The position numbers and the translations under genes are program-made. A stretch of DNA of 13,836 nucleotides from Flavobacteriales bacterium (GTDB taxonomy: Bacteria > Bacteroidota > Bacteroidia > Flavobacteriales > TMED113), in contig NZUB01000047.1 in the NCBI GenBank assembly GCA_002696965.1, positions 16,651-30,486 of the forward strand. The letters are read 5' to 3'. The first letter of the stretch is position 1. Each line of letters starts with the position of its first letter. Shown piece by piece: positions 7,552-13,836 of this stretch. Below the pieces are notes generated by a model that worked only from the letters and a program-made list of their open reading frames with translations, did no database searches and was not told where the DNA came from.

Positions 7552-8398
7552 CTATGATAGCTTTTTTTACACTGTCCTGAATAATCAATGATTCTGTTTC
7601 ATATACATATGCTACTACATAACAATTATTTATATTATCCCAGTCACTTGTCCAATTATTGTTAGAATCTTGATTTAATATTAATGTATGAGTTGACTGG
7701 TGTTCAAATAGACTTTCTAAATCTTCATTTATGTTTTCACCATATGTGCCATTTACAGCGTATCTATATATGTTATTGTGTTCATAGTCAGCAATAAATT
7801 CTGTTCCGTCTATTTGTGGAGCAATAATTCCATCTTCTATTATTATTATAACTAGGTTAAAATTATTTTTTACATCTGATAAAGCAATAATGTTTGTCTC
7901 AATTGTTAATTCTTTTTTTGTTGTATTAAATACAGTTGATATATCAATATTAAATTTTTTTGGTCTAGGCAAACCTTCTGAGTCATATAGTAGTTTTTCT
8001 ATTTCAGATGCCCATTGATCTTTTGTAAAACATCTATTAGAAATACCCCCATCTATACGATTTACTGTACCTAGCGGCAAAAAAGATGCTCCCATATCAC
8101 TTGCAATTACATCACTGGAGTTAGTTGTAAAATCGTATATGTAATTATCATCAGTATCCGTGAACTCCTTTAGTCCCCCCGGATGTATTGAAATAGGAAT
8201 TATAGCATCTTGATATAACTCTTGAAGTTCTTTTATTTTTCTTGTTGCATCTGGACAATTACTACATTTATGTCCAGTAAACTTTTCAATTAAAACAATT
8301 TTTTGACTAGATTGATTATTACTTTGTAAATACGGTGGTTCAATTGTGTCACAGGTTATTAAAAAAAAACTAATTATTATTAAAATATAATTTTTCAT
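7544..8398 (-). CDS. Omp28-type lipoprotein with thioredoxin-like CxxC motif
   Basis: A 284-residue predicted lipoprotein. The signal peptide ends FFLITC, with Cys16 as the lipidation site. A linker rich in Asn/Gln/Ser follows, and then a thioredoxin-like fold beginning at about residue 33 (KIVLIEKFTGHKCSNCPDA). The CxxC is C45-S-N-C48, in the same place as in Omp28-related proteins of Porphyromonas and flavobacteria. The following AIIPISIHPGG strand also fits that family. Two more cysteines occur later (in NRCFTKDQW and NNCYVVAY). The C-terminal half is beta-rich and ends in a strand VVAYVYETES. Omp28 proteins are exported to the outer membrane; their reaction is not established, and the CxxC only suggests a thiol role. 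It starts 11 nt after the DUF6029 gene and overlaps the PorT-like gene by 8 nt. Confidence 0.8.
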   Translation of the reverse strand: MKNYILIIISFFLITCDTIEPPYLQSNNQSSQKIVLIEKFTGHKCSNCPDATRKIKELQELYQDAIIPISIHPGGLKEFTDTDDNYIYDFTTNSSDVIASDMGASFLPLGTVNRIDGGISNRCFTKDQWASEIEKLLYDSEGLPRPKKFNIDISTVFNTTKKELTIETNIIALSDVKNNFNLVIIIIEDGIIAPQIDGTEFIADYEHNNIYRYAVNGTYGENINEDLESLFEHQSTHTLILNQDSNNNWTSDWDNINNCYVVAYVYETESLIIQDSVKKAIIDE

Positions 8399-8409
8399 AC
8401 ATATTTAGA

Positions 8410-10032
8410 TTAAAATGAACTTGTTAAACTTATAGAGAACCCATTAGAAGCTGGTACTTCTCTGCACACCCCTCCAACACAAAATAGCCCAGCTCGTTGT
8501 TTGCCATATGTCATTGATAATCTATTTGCTCCTTTAGTGTAACCAGAAGAAATAGAATAATAATGAGGACTATTGGGGTGGCCATAATTATAAAGATCTT
8601 GTATAGACCAGAACCAACTTGGGGCTAATTTATATTCGATTAGTCCCATTATCCAATTTCCGTAGTGTTGTTTGGTTGAAAGGTGTTGTAATTCTATCCT
8701 TACCGAGTTTTTTGGTTTAATTTTATATAAAATCTCTAAAATAGCAATCTTGGCATAAATATATTCATGATTTTGATTATCAAGTAATGGTTGAGATTTA
8801 ATTATTTTATCATTGTTTTCTAAGCAAATAAATGATCCGATTAATTTTAATTTTTTGTTTACTTTTTTACTTATTTCTATATTCATTTCTTGAAATAGTT
8901 TTTCTCCTCTTTTAAAGTAACTAGAATTATAGCCTATTGTTCCACTTTCATTTATTATTGAAGAACCACTTAGCAGGCTTCTATCAATATTAAATACATT
9001 AGAAAAGTTTAAATTAATACTTGTTCCGTATTTACCTCCAATTTTAGTCTTTTTAGGAATTGTGTAATAAATGTCAAATTGAGTGCCCATTTCGCCATTT
9101 GGTTGGCTAGTGTAAGGATAGATTGTAGCAAGTGAATAGCTTTGTTGTTTAGTAAATGGTGTAATAAAATTGATATTTAAATCCTGAAGTATAGCATTCC
9201 TTTCACTTCTAAAGCTCATATTTTCCAGCCTTTTCAATCCTAATGAAACCCCTAGTCCTTTTGTTGAATAATTACTTGTAATAATTATAGCATTCCCGTC
9301 TTTATAAATATAATTGTTATCAGCTGAGGGATCATTAATTTTATAGGCGTAATCAATATTTATATTTATATTGTTTTTTGTGACATGTAATCGTCCATTA
9401 AAAGCACCTACGTTTTCAGGTAAAATATATAGAGGATTATCGTCGTATTCTTTTTTAGTTACAAAACTTGCACCAACATTAACATAAGAAGACCAACTTT
9501 TAAGTATAATCTCGTTTAGTAAAAGATCGGCATTTAATGCTCTTAAAGTGCTATTTGATAATTCCCAATAAGATTTTTGTCGACCAATTATGGCGGTTAA
9601 GTATATCCCTTGATAGGGGTTTGTTTTTAATCGTAATCCATTAACTGAATTGTCAACACCTAAATTAGGATCATAATATGTTCTAAAAATTAGCCCATTT
9701 CCAAATTCATCATAAAAGTTTCCTAATGTAATATCAATAAAATTATTTTTAAATTGAACAAATTTATTGGCTAAGCCTGCACCCTCGTAATCTTTTAATC
9801 CAGGTATAGTATTGTTGTACAATTCCCATCTAGAGCCCACACTTATATTTTTATAATTATATATTAAATTAATATAGTTTCTCACATATGCATCTCTTGC
9901 TTCAGCATTGATAGTAGAGTCCTCTTGAAAAGTTTGAATATTTAATTCAGTGTTTCCAGAAATGTCACCCCAGTTTTGAGCATTGTTTTGTAAGTATATT
10001 AATGAAATAAGTATAAAAAAATAAACTCTCAT
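8410..10032 (-). CDS. DUF6029-like outer-membrane beta-barrel protein
   Basis: A 540-residue predicted outer-membrane protein of unknown function that resembles the DUF6029 family. A signal peptide ends NNA-Q (about residue 18). The family-like start is GDISGNTELNIQTF, then a strand pattern with GNFYDEFGNGLIFRTYYD and a long series of amphipathic strands with aromatic girdles. The final strand is GFSISLTSSF with a terminal Phe, as expected for insertion by the BAM complex. Just before it is a hairpin with C518-VGGV-C523; the only other cysteine is in GSFICLENN. The two close cysteines could form a disulfide, which is notable beside thioredoxin-like neighbours. It begins 2 nt after the TlpA-like gene and ends 11 nt before the Omp28-like gene, so all are probably one transcript. 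Whether it is a porin or a scaffold cannot be told from the sequence. Confidence 0.75.
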   Translation of the reverse strand: MRVYFFILISLIYLQNNAQNWGDISGNTELNIQTFQEDSTINAEARDAYVRNYINLIYNYKNISVGSRWELYNNTIPGLKDYEGAGLANKFVQFKNNFIDITLGNFYDEFGNGLIFRTYYDPNLGVDNSVNGLRLKTNPYQGIYLTAIIGRQKSYWELSNSTLRALNADLLLNEIILKSWSSYVNVGASFVTKKEYDDNPLYILPENVGAFNGRLHVTKNNININIDYAYKINDPSADNNYIYKDGNAIIITSNYSTKGLGVSLGLKRLENMSFRSERNAILQDLNINFITPFTKQQSYSLATIYPYTSQPNGEMGTQFDIYYTIPKKTKIGGKYGTSINLNFSNVFNIDRSLLSGSSIINESGTIGYNSSYFKRGEKLFQEMNIEISKKVNKKLKLIGSFICLENNDKIIKSQPLLDNQNHEYIYAKIAILEILYKIKPKNSVRIELQHLSTKQHYGNWIMGLIEYKLAPSWFWSIQDLYNYGHPNSPHYYSISSGYTKGANRLSMTYGKQRAGLFCVGGVCREVPASNGFSISLTSSF

Positions 10033-10034
10033 TT

Positions 10035-10514
10035 TTAGTCAATGATCTCTAAAATTTTTTCATATAAATCTTCTTCATCTCCATCTGTATAGCCTGTATG
10101 ATTCCATACAATTGTTTTTGTTCCGTCTAATAAGAATGTGTGAGGTATTGGTTTTACTCCCATTTGAGTAGCAAATTCACTGTTGCTATCATGGTAAACT
10201 TCATATTCCCAGCCTTTGGAGTTTACCAATGGTTTTATTTTTGAAGCATTTCTAGCATCATCAATGCTAATCGCAATTAATTTAACATTTGTTTCTTCTA
10301 CCCATTCTTCATAAACCTCATGAATATTTTCTAATTCCTCTTTACAAGGTTTACACCAGGTTGCCCAGAAGCTAATGATAATAGGATTATTATTATTTTG
10401 AAATTCAGATGTATTAATTATTCCACCATTAATAGTTTTAATATTAACAGAGGGAATTTGACAAAAAATATTGTAATTAATTATCAAGCATAACAAAAAA
10501 AACAAATTTTTCAT
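10035..10514 (-). CDS. TlpA-family thiol-disulfide oxidoreductase, periplasmic
   Basis: A 159-residue thioredoxin-fold protein. A short Sec signal (about 1-18, MKNLFFLLCLIINYNIFC) does not form a good lipobox, so cleavage to a soluble periplasmic protein beginning near Q19 is most likely. The active site is W53-C54-K-P-C57 in SFWATWCKPCKEE. The cis-proline loop is P124 in VKPIPHTFLLD. The central ISIDDARN strand-turn is typical of TlpA/ResA proteins. Members usually reduce specific disulfides in exported proteins, for example during cytochrome c maturation; the substrate here is unknown. It is the first gene of the four-gene leftward unit, with the DUF6029 gene starting 2 nt after its stop. 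It lies just downstream of a strong terminator, and no good promoter is seen in the 65-nt gap. Confidence 0.92.
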   Translation of the reverse strand: MKNLFFLLCLIINYNIFCQIPSVNIKTINGGIINTSEFQNNNNPIIISFWATWCKPCKEELENIHEVYEEWVEETNVKLIAISIDDARNASKIKPLVNSKGWEYEVYHDSNSEFATQMGVKPIPHTFLLDGTKTIVWNHTGYTDGDEEDLYEKILEIID

Positions 10515-10532
10515 ATTTTTTTATTTAGGGTT

Positions 10533-10559
10533 AAAAAAAAAGCCACCTAAGAGTGGCTT
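10533..10559 (-). terminator. Intrinsic terminator after the T9SS thioredoxin gene
   Basis: Read on the - strand, a GC-rich stem (AAGCCAC at 10559-10553 pairing with GTGGCTT at 10546-10540, six-base loop TCTTAG) is followed by a run of nine T residues (complement of A10533-10541; the tract begins within the base of the stem). This is a textbook rho-independent terminator for the gene ending at 10580. The A-rich other side (TTTTTT at 10561-10566 on the + strand) could make it work weakly in the other direction as well. Confidence 0.9.
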
Positions 10560-10579
10560 CTTTTTTCAAAATTCATGTA

Positions 10580-12001
10580 TCACTTTATAATAGTGAATGT
10601 TTTTAAGTTATTTTTCCCATCTACAATCATATTAATATAATATGTTCCAGGTAATAAATCACTAGGTTCTAATTTTATATTATTCAACCCTTTAGCTAGC
10701 GCTACATGATTATTATAAACAACTTCTCCAATTGTATTGTAAATTGAAATATTCATATTTTTTCCACTTTGGGAATATACCGATAAGTTTGTATAATCTT
10801 TGAATGGATTTGGAAACAATGAAATTTCAACATCTGAAGATTCAGTTATATCAAATTGAGCTAATACTTCAAAAGCAACAGAACCTTCTGATTCAAATTG
10901 TACAGCTGTCCAAAGCACAGTTCCAGAATTATTGTCAGTTAATGTAACTTGACCATCATCATAACTACCCCACATCGATGCCTCTAAACCATCACCATAA
11001 GAATCATATATGGTGAAGACATAGCAGCCAGGTTCTAAGTTCCAATCTAAATTAGTTGTTTCATAATTTCCATAACCACCCCCAGAGTCTACAGTTCCAT
11101 TTGGGCCAATTAATTCCCATGATGTTTCTACGCCCCAGTTGTCAGTTGTTAAGGAGAGAGAGACTTCATTGGAAGTACCGGTTGATCCTAATATACCAGG
11201 ATTTAATGTATTGTTACTTGTGTCCATGTCACCAGTATAATCCACTTCAAAGGTAATATTAGCTCCATCAGGTATGTTGTTTAAGGGGCTTAAACTAATT
11301 GTAGCTGTTTGGTATGTGTCTATTGAACCAGACCAAGGAGTAGTTGCAACTGTTTGTCCATTTACTTTTGTTAAAATATCACAAGACGTCATAGCAGCAC
11401 CAATACTATAATTTTGAATTGATACAGATCCACCATCTAAACTTCCACCACAAAATGTAGTTGCTCCATTGTAACTTAAAATTCTAGCATCTTTGCTATA
11501 CTGAGCACTTGTACACGAATTAATTTCTGTCATAAATGCATTTACAGTCCCAATTTGGCCAACTTCAGTTACCATTCTATCAGGACAGATTTTATATATT
11601 GTTGGATAGTATGCAAGAGCATAATCTTCTGCAACATTTCCACTTGGGTCATCCATTAATAAATAATCAATGACAGTAGTCCAATCACCATTGCCACTGT
11701 TATAAATTTCTGATGCAGGTGTGGTGGGATCAGCCTCTACCGCGACGCATACAACATCATTGGGATAGGCCTCTTGTAAATCTTCTAATACACCTGTTTC
11801 TGCATAGCTCCAACAAGGGCCACACCAAGTAGCAAATAAATCAAGTATTACAGTTTTTCCCTCATCTAGGGTAGAGTGTAAATTAAATTCATTACCATTA
11901 ATGTCTGTTAATGTGAAATCTTCACCAAAGCTATTAGGAGGCAGTTGCGCATATGAGCAGTAAAAAAATGTGCACATGGCAAATAGTAATAGTTTTTTCA
12001 T
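10580..12001 (-). CDS. T9SS-secreted thioredoxin-domain protein with type A sorting domain
   Basis: A 473-residue exported protein. The signal peptide (about 1-18, ending SYA-Q) is followed by a TlpA/AhpC-like thioredoxin domain (about 24-165) with active site W59-C60-G-P-C63 and cis-proline loop P133 in AYYPTIYKICPD. Beta-sandwich regions follow: about 166-270, CARDB-like by its 'SIQNYSIGAAM' and 'VDYTGDMDTSNN' pattern, and about 275-375, with the Gly/Asp-rich turn IYDSYGDGLEASMWG. The last ~83 residues (391-473) form a T9SS type A C-terminal sorting domain: LFPNPFKDYTNL, then IYNTIGEVVY, then LLPGTYYINM and a basic end. It is therefore expected to cross the outer membrane by T9SS and be surface-attached or released. 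A surface thioredoxin with an intact CGPC is uncommon outside Bacteroidota. It has its own terminator at 10533-10559, and no clear promoter match was found upstream. Confidence 0.92.
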   Translation of the reverse strand: MKKLLLFAMCTFFYCSYAQLPPNSFGEDFTLTDINGNEFNLHSTLDEGKTVILDLFATWCGPCWSYAETGVLEDLQEAYPNDVVCVAVEADPTTPASEIYNSGNGDWTTVIDYLLMDDPSGNVAEDYALAYYPTIYKICPDRMVTEVGQIGTVNAFMTEINSCTSAQYSKDARILSYNGATTFCGGSLDGGSVSIQNYSIGAAMTSCDILTKVNGQTVATTPWSGSIDTYQTATISLSPLNNIPDGANITFEVDYTGDMDTSNNTLNPGILGSTGTSNEVSLSLTTDNWGVETSWELIGPNGTVDSGGGYGNYETTNLDWNLEPGCYVFTIYDSYGDGLEASMWGSYDDGQVTLTDNNSGTVLWTAVQFESEGSVAFEVLAQFDITESSDVEISLFPNPFKDYTNLSVYSQSGKNMNISIYNTIGEVVYNNHVALAKGLNNIKLEPSDLLPGTYYINMIVDGKNNLKTFTIIK

Positions 12002-12033
12002 AATTTTTTGTTTAAAAGTTCGTTAATATTCAG

Positions 12034-12050
12034 TTTACTAATATAGTAAA
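12034..12050. repeat. 17-bp palindrome in divergent intergenic region
   Basis: TTTACTA and TAGTAAA form a perfect 7-bp inverted repeat around the centre ATA. It sits about 33-49 nt upstream of the T9SS thioredoxin start codon, in the region between two divergent genes, so it could be an operator or leader hairpin. It is AT-rich, and chance occurrence in such DNA is plausible. Confidence 0.35.
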
Positions 12051-12072
12051 TTAATAACATATATTCTTTTCT

Positions 12073-12108
12073 TTGCAATGAAAATACCCTAAATAATGCT
12101 TAATTTTG
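12073..12108 (+). promoter_or_regulatory. Putative Bacteroidota-type promoter for the lipoprotein gene
   Basis: TAATTTTG at 12101-12108 matches the Bacteroidota -7 consensus TAnnTTTG exactly. A TTG at 12073-12075 could be the -33 element, but the 25-nt spacing is longer than the usual 17-23. Transcription would begin near 12114, leaving a ~26-nt leader before ATG 12140. No other promoter of this quality was found in the intergenic region. Confidence 0.45.
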
Positions 12109-12139
12109 CCAAACAGTGCCACTTAAAATGAATTATACT

Positions 12140-12820
12140 ATGAAATCAATTTTTATTCAATACATATTCACATTTAGTTTATTAATTTTTATTGCTTGTC
12201 CTCCTGATAGCCCAATTCCTGGATGTATGGATAATGCGGCATGTAATTATAATGCTTCTGCAACGGAAGATGATAGCTCTTGTGTTTTTCCAGAATCAGG
12301 TTATGATTGTACAGGTGAGTGTTTAATCGATTCAGATGGTGATGGGATTTGTGATGACTTTGAGGTTGTTGGTTGTATGGACTCAACAGCATGTAACTAT
12401 GATACTTTAGCAACAGATACTGGAGATTGTTTTTATGAACCAGATGCATTACCAAACCCTATAGAAATTACATACATAGAGGAGGAAATCACGGGTTCAG
12501 TCGGGGAAGAACTTGTTGCAAAAATACATGTTAGAAATTCTTCTTGTGAGATAATGAATGATTTAACAGTAAGAAAAATTTTTAATAATCAAGTTAACCC
12601 AGATGTTACAGTTTGGTTTTGTTTTAATGAAATTTGTTTTCCCTCATCTACTGATACAGCTCCAAACTCATTGTTATTAAATTCATTTGAAGAGGATGAT
12701 TATTTTAAAGGTTATTTAGAGGCTGAAGTTGCGGGTGTTTATGAAGTTAATTATAGGTTTTATTTAGAAAATGAACCTAGTCAAAATACGCAGGTTACTA
12801 TAACCTATACAGTTAATTAA
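12140..12820 (+). CDS. Cys-rich lipoprotein with two GC-D-ACNY repeats
   Basis: A 226-residue predicted lipoprotein of unknown function. The signal MKSIFIQYIFTFSLLIFIAC gives Cys20 as the lipidation site. Two copies of a short cysteine repeat follow, at residues 28-48 and 78-97 (pattern GCMD-x2-ACNY-x3-AT-x3-8-C), and between them an acidic DSDGDGICDD loop (64-73) that looks calcium-binding. From about 105 to the end is a beta-rich, Ig-like domain with W159-F-C161-F-N-E-I-C166-F, similar to a C-terminal domain I recall in Bacteroidota surface proteins. ATG 12140 is preferred over in-frame ATG 12128 and GTG 12116, because the signal peptide then has its normal length and the likely transcription start is near 12114. 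The 'ACNY' repeat is common in marine Bacteroidota secreted proteins; its role is not known. The malic enzyme gene starts 13 nt later. Confidence 0.78.
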   Translation: MKSIFIQYIFTFSLLIFIACPPDSPIPGCMDNAACNYNASATEDDSSCVFPESGYDCTGECLIDSDGDGICDDFEVVGCMDSTACNYDTLATDTGDCFYEPDALPNPIEITYIEEEITGSVGEELVAKIHVRNSSCEIMNDLTVRKIFNNQVNPDVTVWFCFNEICFPSSTDTAPNSLLLNSFEEDDYFKGYLEAEVAGVYEVNYRFYLENEPSQNTQVTITYTVN

Positions 12821-12833
12821 AAAATAATAATTT

Positions 12834-13836
12834 ATGCCTGAAATAAACCGAAGGGAAGCATTAGATTTTCACTCCAAGAAAAGGCCTGGTAAAATTGAAG
12901 TGGTTCCTACAAAGAGATACAGGACCCAAAGAGATTTAGCACTTGCATATTCACCGGGTGTTGCAGAGCCTTGTAAAAGCATTGCTAAAAGAAAAAGTGA
13001 TGTTTATAAATATACCTCTAAAGGCAATTTAGTTGCTGTTATTACAAATGGATCAGCGGTTTTAGGATTAGGAGATATTGGCCCAGAAGCAGCTAAGCCT
13101 GTTATGGAAGGAAAGGGTTTGTTGTTTAAAATTTATGCAGACATAGATGTGTTTGATATTGAATTAAATGTTGACGATATAGATTCATTTGTTCAAACTG
13201 TAAAAGCAATTGCTCCTACTTTTGGTGGTATTAATTTGGAAGATATTAAATCTCCAGAATGTTTTGAAATTGAAAAAAGGCTTAGTAATGAACTATCTAT
13301 ACCTGTAATGCACGATGATCAACATGGTACAGCTATTATATCTGCAGCAGCCTTATTAAATGGACTAGAATTAGTAGGTAAAAAAATTGATAAAATAAAA
13401 ATAGTTGTTAATGGTGCTGGTGCAGCAGCCATTTCTTGTTTAAAACTTTATATTAGGTTGGGTGTAAAAAGAAAAAATATTGTTTTATGTGATAGCAGGG
13501 GAGTTGTTAGAAAAGACAGGTTGGATTTGAATAAAGAAAAAAAGAGGTTTGCTACAAATAGAAGGTTATATGATTTATCAGATGCAATGAAAAATTCAGA
13601 TGTTTTTATTGGCTTATCAGTAGGTAATACAGTAACCAAAAAAATGCTAAAAAGCATGAAGAAGAATCCCTTAGTATTTGCCATGGCCAATCCTGATCCT
13701 GAGATTCCTTACGATGACGCTAAAAAAGCAAGATCAGATGTAATTATGGCCACAGGAAGATCAGACTATCCAAACCAGGTAAATAATGTTTTAGGTTTTC
13801 CCTATATATTTAGAGGCGCACTAGATGTAAGAGCAA
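12834..13836 (+). CDS. maeB: NADP-type malic enzyme, MaeB-like (N-terminal part, runs off window)
   Basis: The first 334 residues of a malic enzyme, which oxidatively decarboxylates malate to pyruvate with NAD(P)+ and so links the TCA cycle to pyruvate and NADPH supply. The gene continues past the window end (the last base is the first of codon 335). Catalytic Tyr39 is in LAYSPGVAEPC and catalytic Lys94 in MEGKGLLFK. Metal ligands are E136-D137 (NLED) and D161-D162 (HDDQHGTA). The nucleotide-binding glycine motif is NGAGAAA (193-199), followed after a beta-strand by D220, and ANPDPEI is at 285-291. Full MaeB proteins are about 760 residues, with a C-terminal phosphotransacetylase-like regulatory domain. 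Whether that domain is present cannot be seen here. Which cofactor is used is inferred from the family, not from a decisive residue. Confidence 0.96.
   Translation, partial: MPEINRREALDFHSKKRPGKIEVVPTKRYRTQRDLALAYSPGVAEPCKSIAKRKSDVYKYTSKGNLVAVITNGSAVLGLGDIGPEAAKPVMEGKGLLFKIYADIDVFDIELNVDDIDSFVQTVKAIAPTFGGINLEDIKSPECFEIEKRLSNELSIPVMHDDQHGTAIISAAALLNGLELVGKKIDKIKIVVNGAGAAAISCLKLYIRLGVKRKNIVLCDSRGVVRKDRLDLNKEKKRFATNRRLYDLSDAMKNSDVFIGLSVGNTVTKKMLKSMKKNPLVFAMANPDPEIPYDDAKKARSDVIMATGRSDYPNQVNNVLGFPYIFRGALDVRA

Noticed and set aside
12116..12139. GTG 12116 or ATG 12128 as the lipoprotein start
   Set aside because: The predicted transcription start is near 12114 and the lipoprotein signal has normal length only from ATG 12140. 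ATG 12128 remains possible but less likely.
12189..12455. His/Gln/Tyr-rich open frame antisense to the lipoprotein gene
   Set aside because: Its composition is the mirror of Asp/Cys/Asn-rich coding on the other strand; no start context or motif supports it.
13448..13690. Phe/Leu-rich open frame antisense to maeB
   Set aside because: It is opposite conserved malic enzyme codons; the hydrophobic look comes from antisense Lys/Asp codons.
1..13836. CRISPR array, tRNA/rRNA, insertion sequence, integrase or defence genes
   Set aside because: I found no direct repeats with regular spacing, cloverleaf-like sequence, transposase/integrase motifs or typical defence domains; coding density is high and the gene content is core metabolism and envelope.

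Overview
This window is AT-rich chromosomal DNA (roughly 30% G+C by eye) from a member of Bacteroidota, most likely a marine flavobacterium (Flavobacteriales; a Cryomorphaceae- or Crocinitomicaceae-like lineage would fit, but that is inference). The evidence is the alternative complex III/cytochrome oxidase gene order, a type IX secretion (T9SS) type A C-terminal sorting domain, Omp28-, DUF6029- and PorT-like envelope proteins, lipoproteins with the marine-Bacteroidota 'GC-D-ACNY' cysteine repeat, and A-rich translation starts without strong Shine-Dalgarno sites.

Left part (1-5880, + strand): the 3' part of a respiratory operon, actC (partial)-actD-actE-actF-coxB-coxA, with gaps of 0-12 nt. 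It encodes the quinol-oxidising alternative complex III (ACIII) and the CuA and heme-copper subunits of an aa3-type cytochrome c oxidase. Together these form the quinol-to-O2 branch that is known as a physical supercomplex in Flavobacterium johnsoniae. The Holliday-junction helicase gene ruvB (5930-6958) follows 49 nt later on the same strand.

Middle part (6955-12001, - strand): five envelope genes reading leftwards. First comes a T9SS-secreted thioredoxin-domain protein (10580-12001), closed by a clear intrinsic terminator (about 10533-10559). Then comes a tight four-gene unit: a TlpA-like thioredoxin, a DUF6029 outer-membrane barrel, an Omp28-type lipoprotein with a CxxC, and a small PorT-like beta-barrel. 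This last gene overlaps the stop codon of ruvB. Three separate thioredoxin-fold proteins, plus a barrel ending in a Cys-x4-Cys hairpin, suggest a local envelope thiol/disulfide system. This is the part I find most worth following up.

Right part (12002-13836, + strand): a 138-nt divergent intergenic region with a Bacteroidota-type -7 element and a short palindrome, then a Cys-rich lipoprotein gene (12140-12820). The first 334 codons of a MaeB-type malic enzyme (12834 to the window end) follow. I saw no tRNA, rRNA, CRISPR array, insertion sequence or integrase, and no gene-free stretch over 300 bases. The window is mostly conserved flavobacterial core plus one envelope locus; I did not see an obviously new defence or mobile system.
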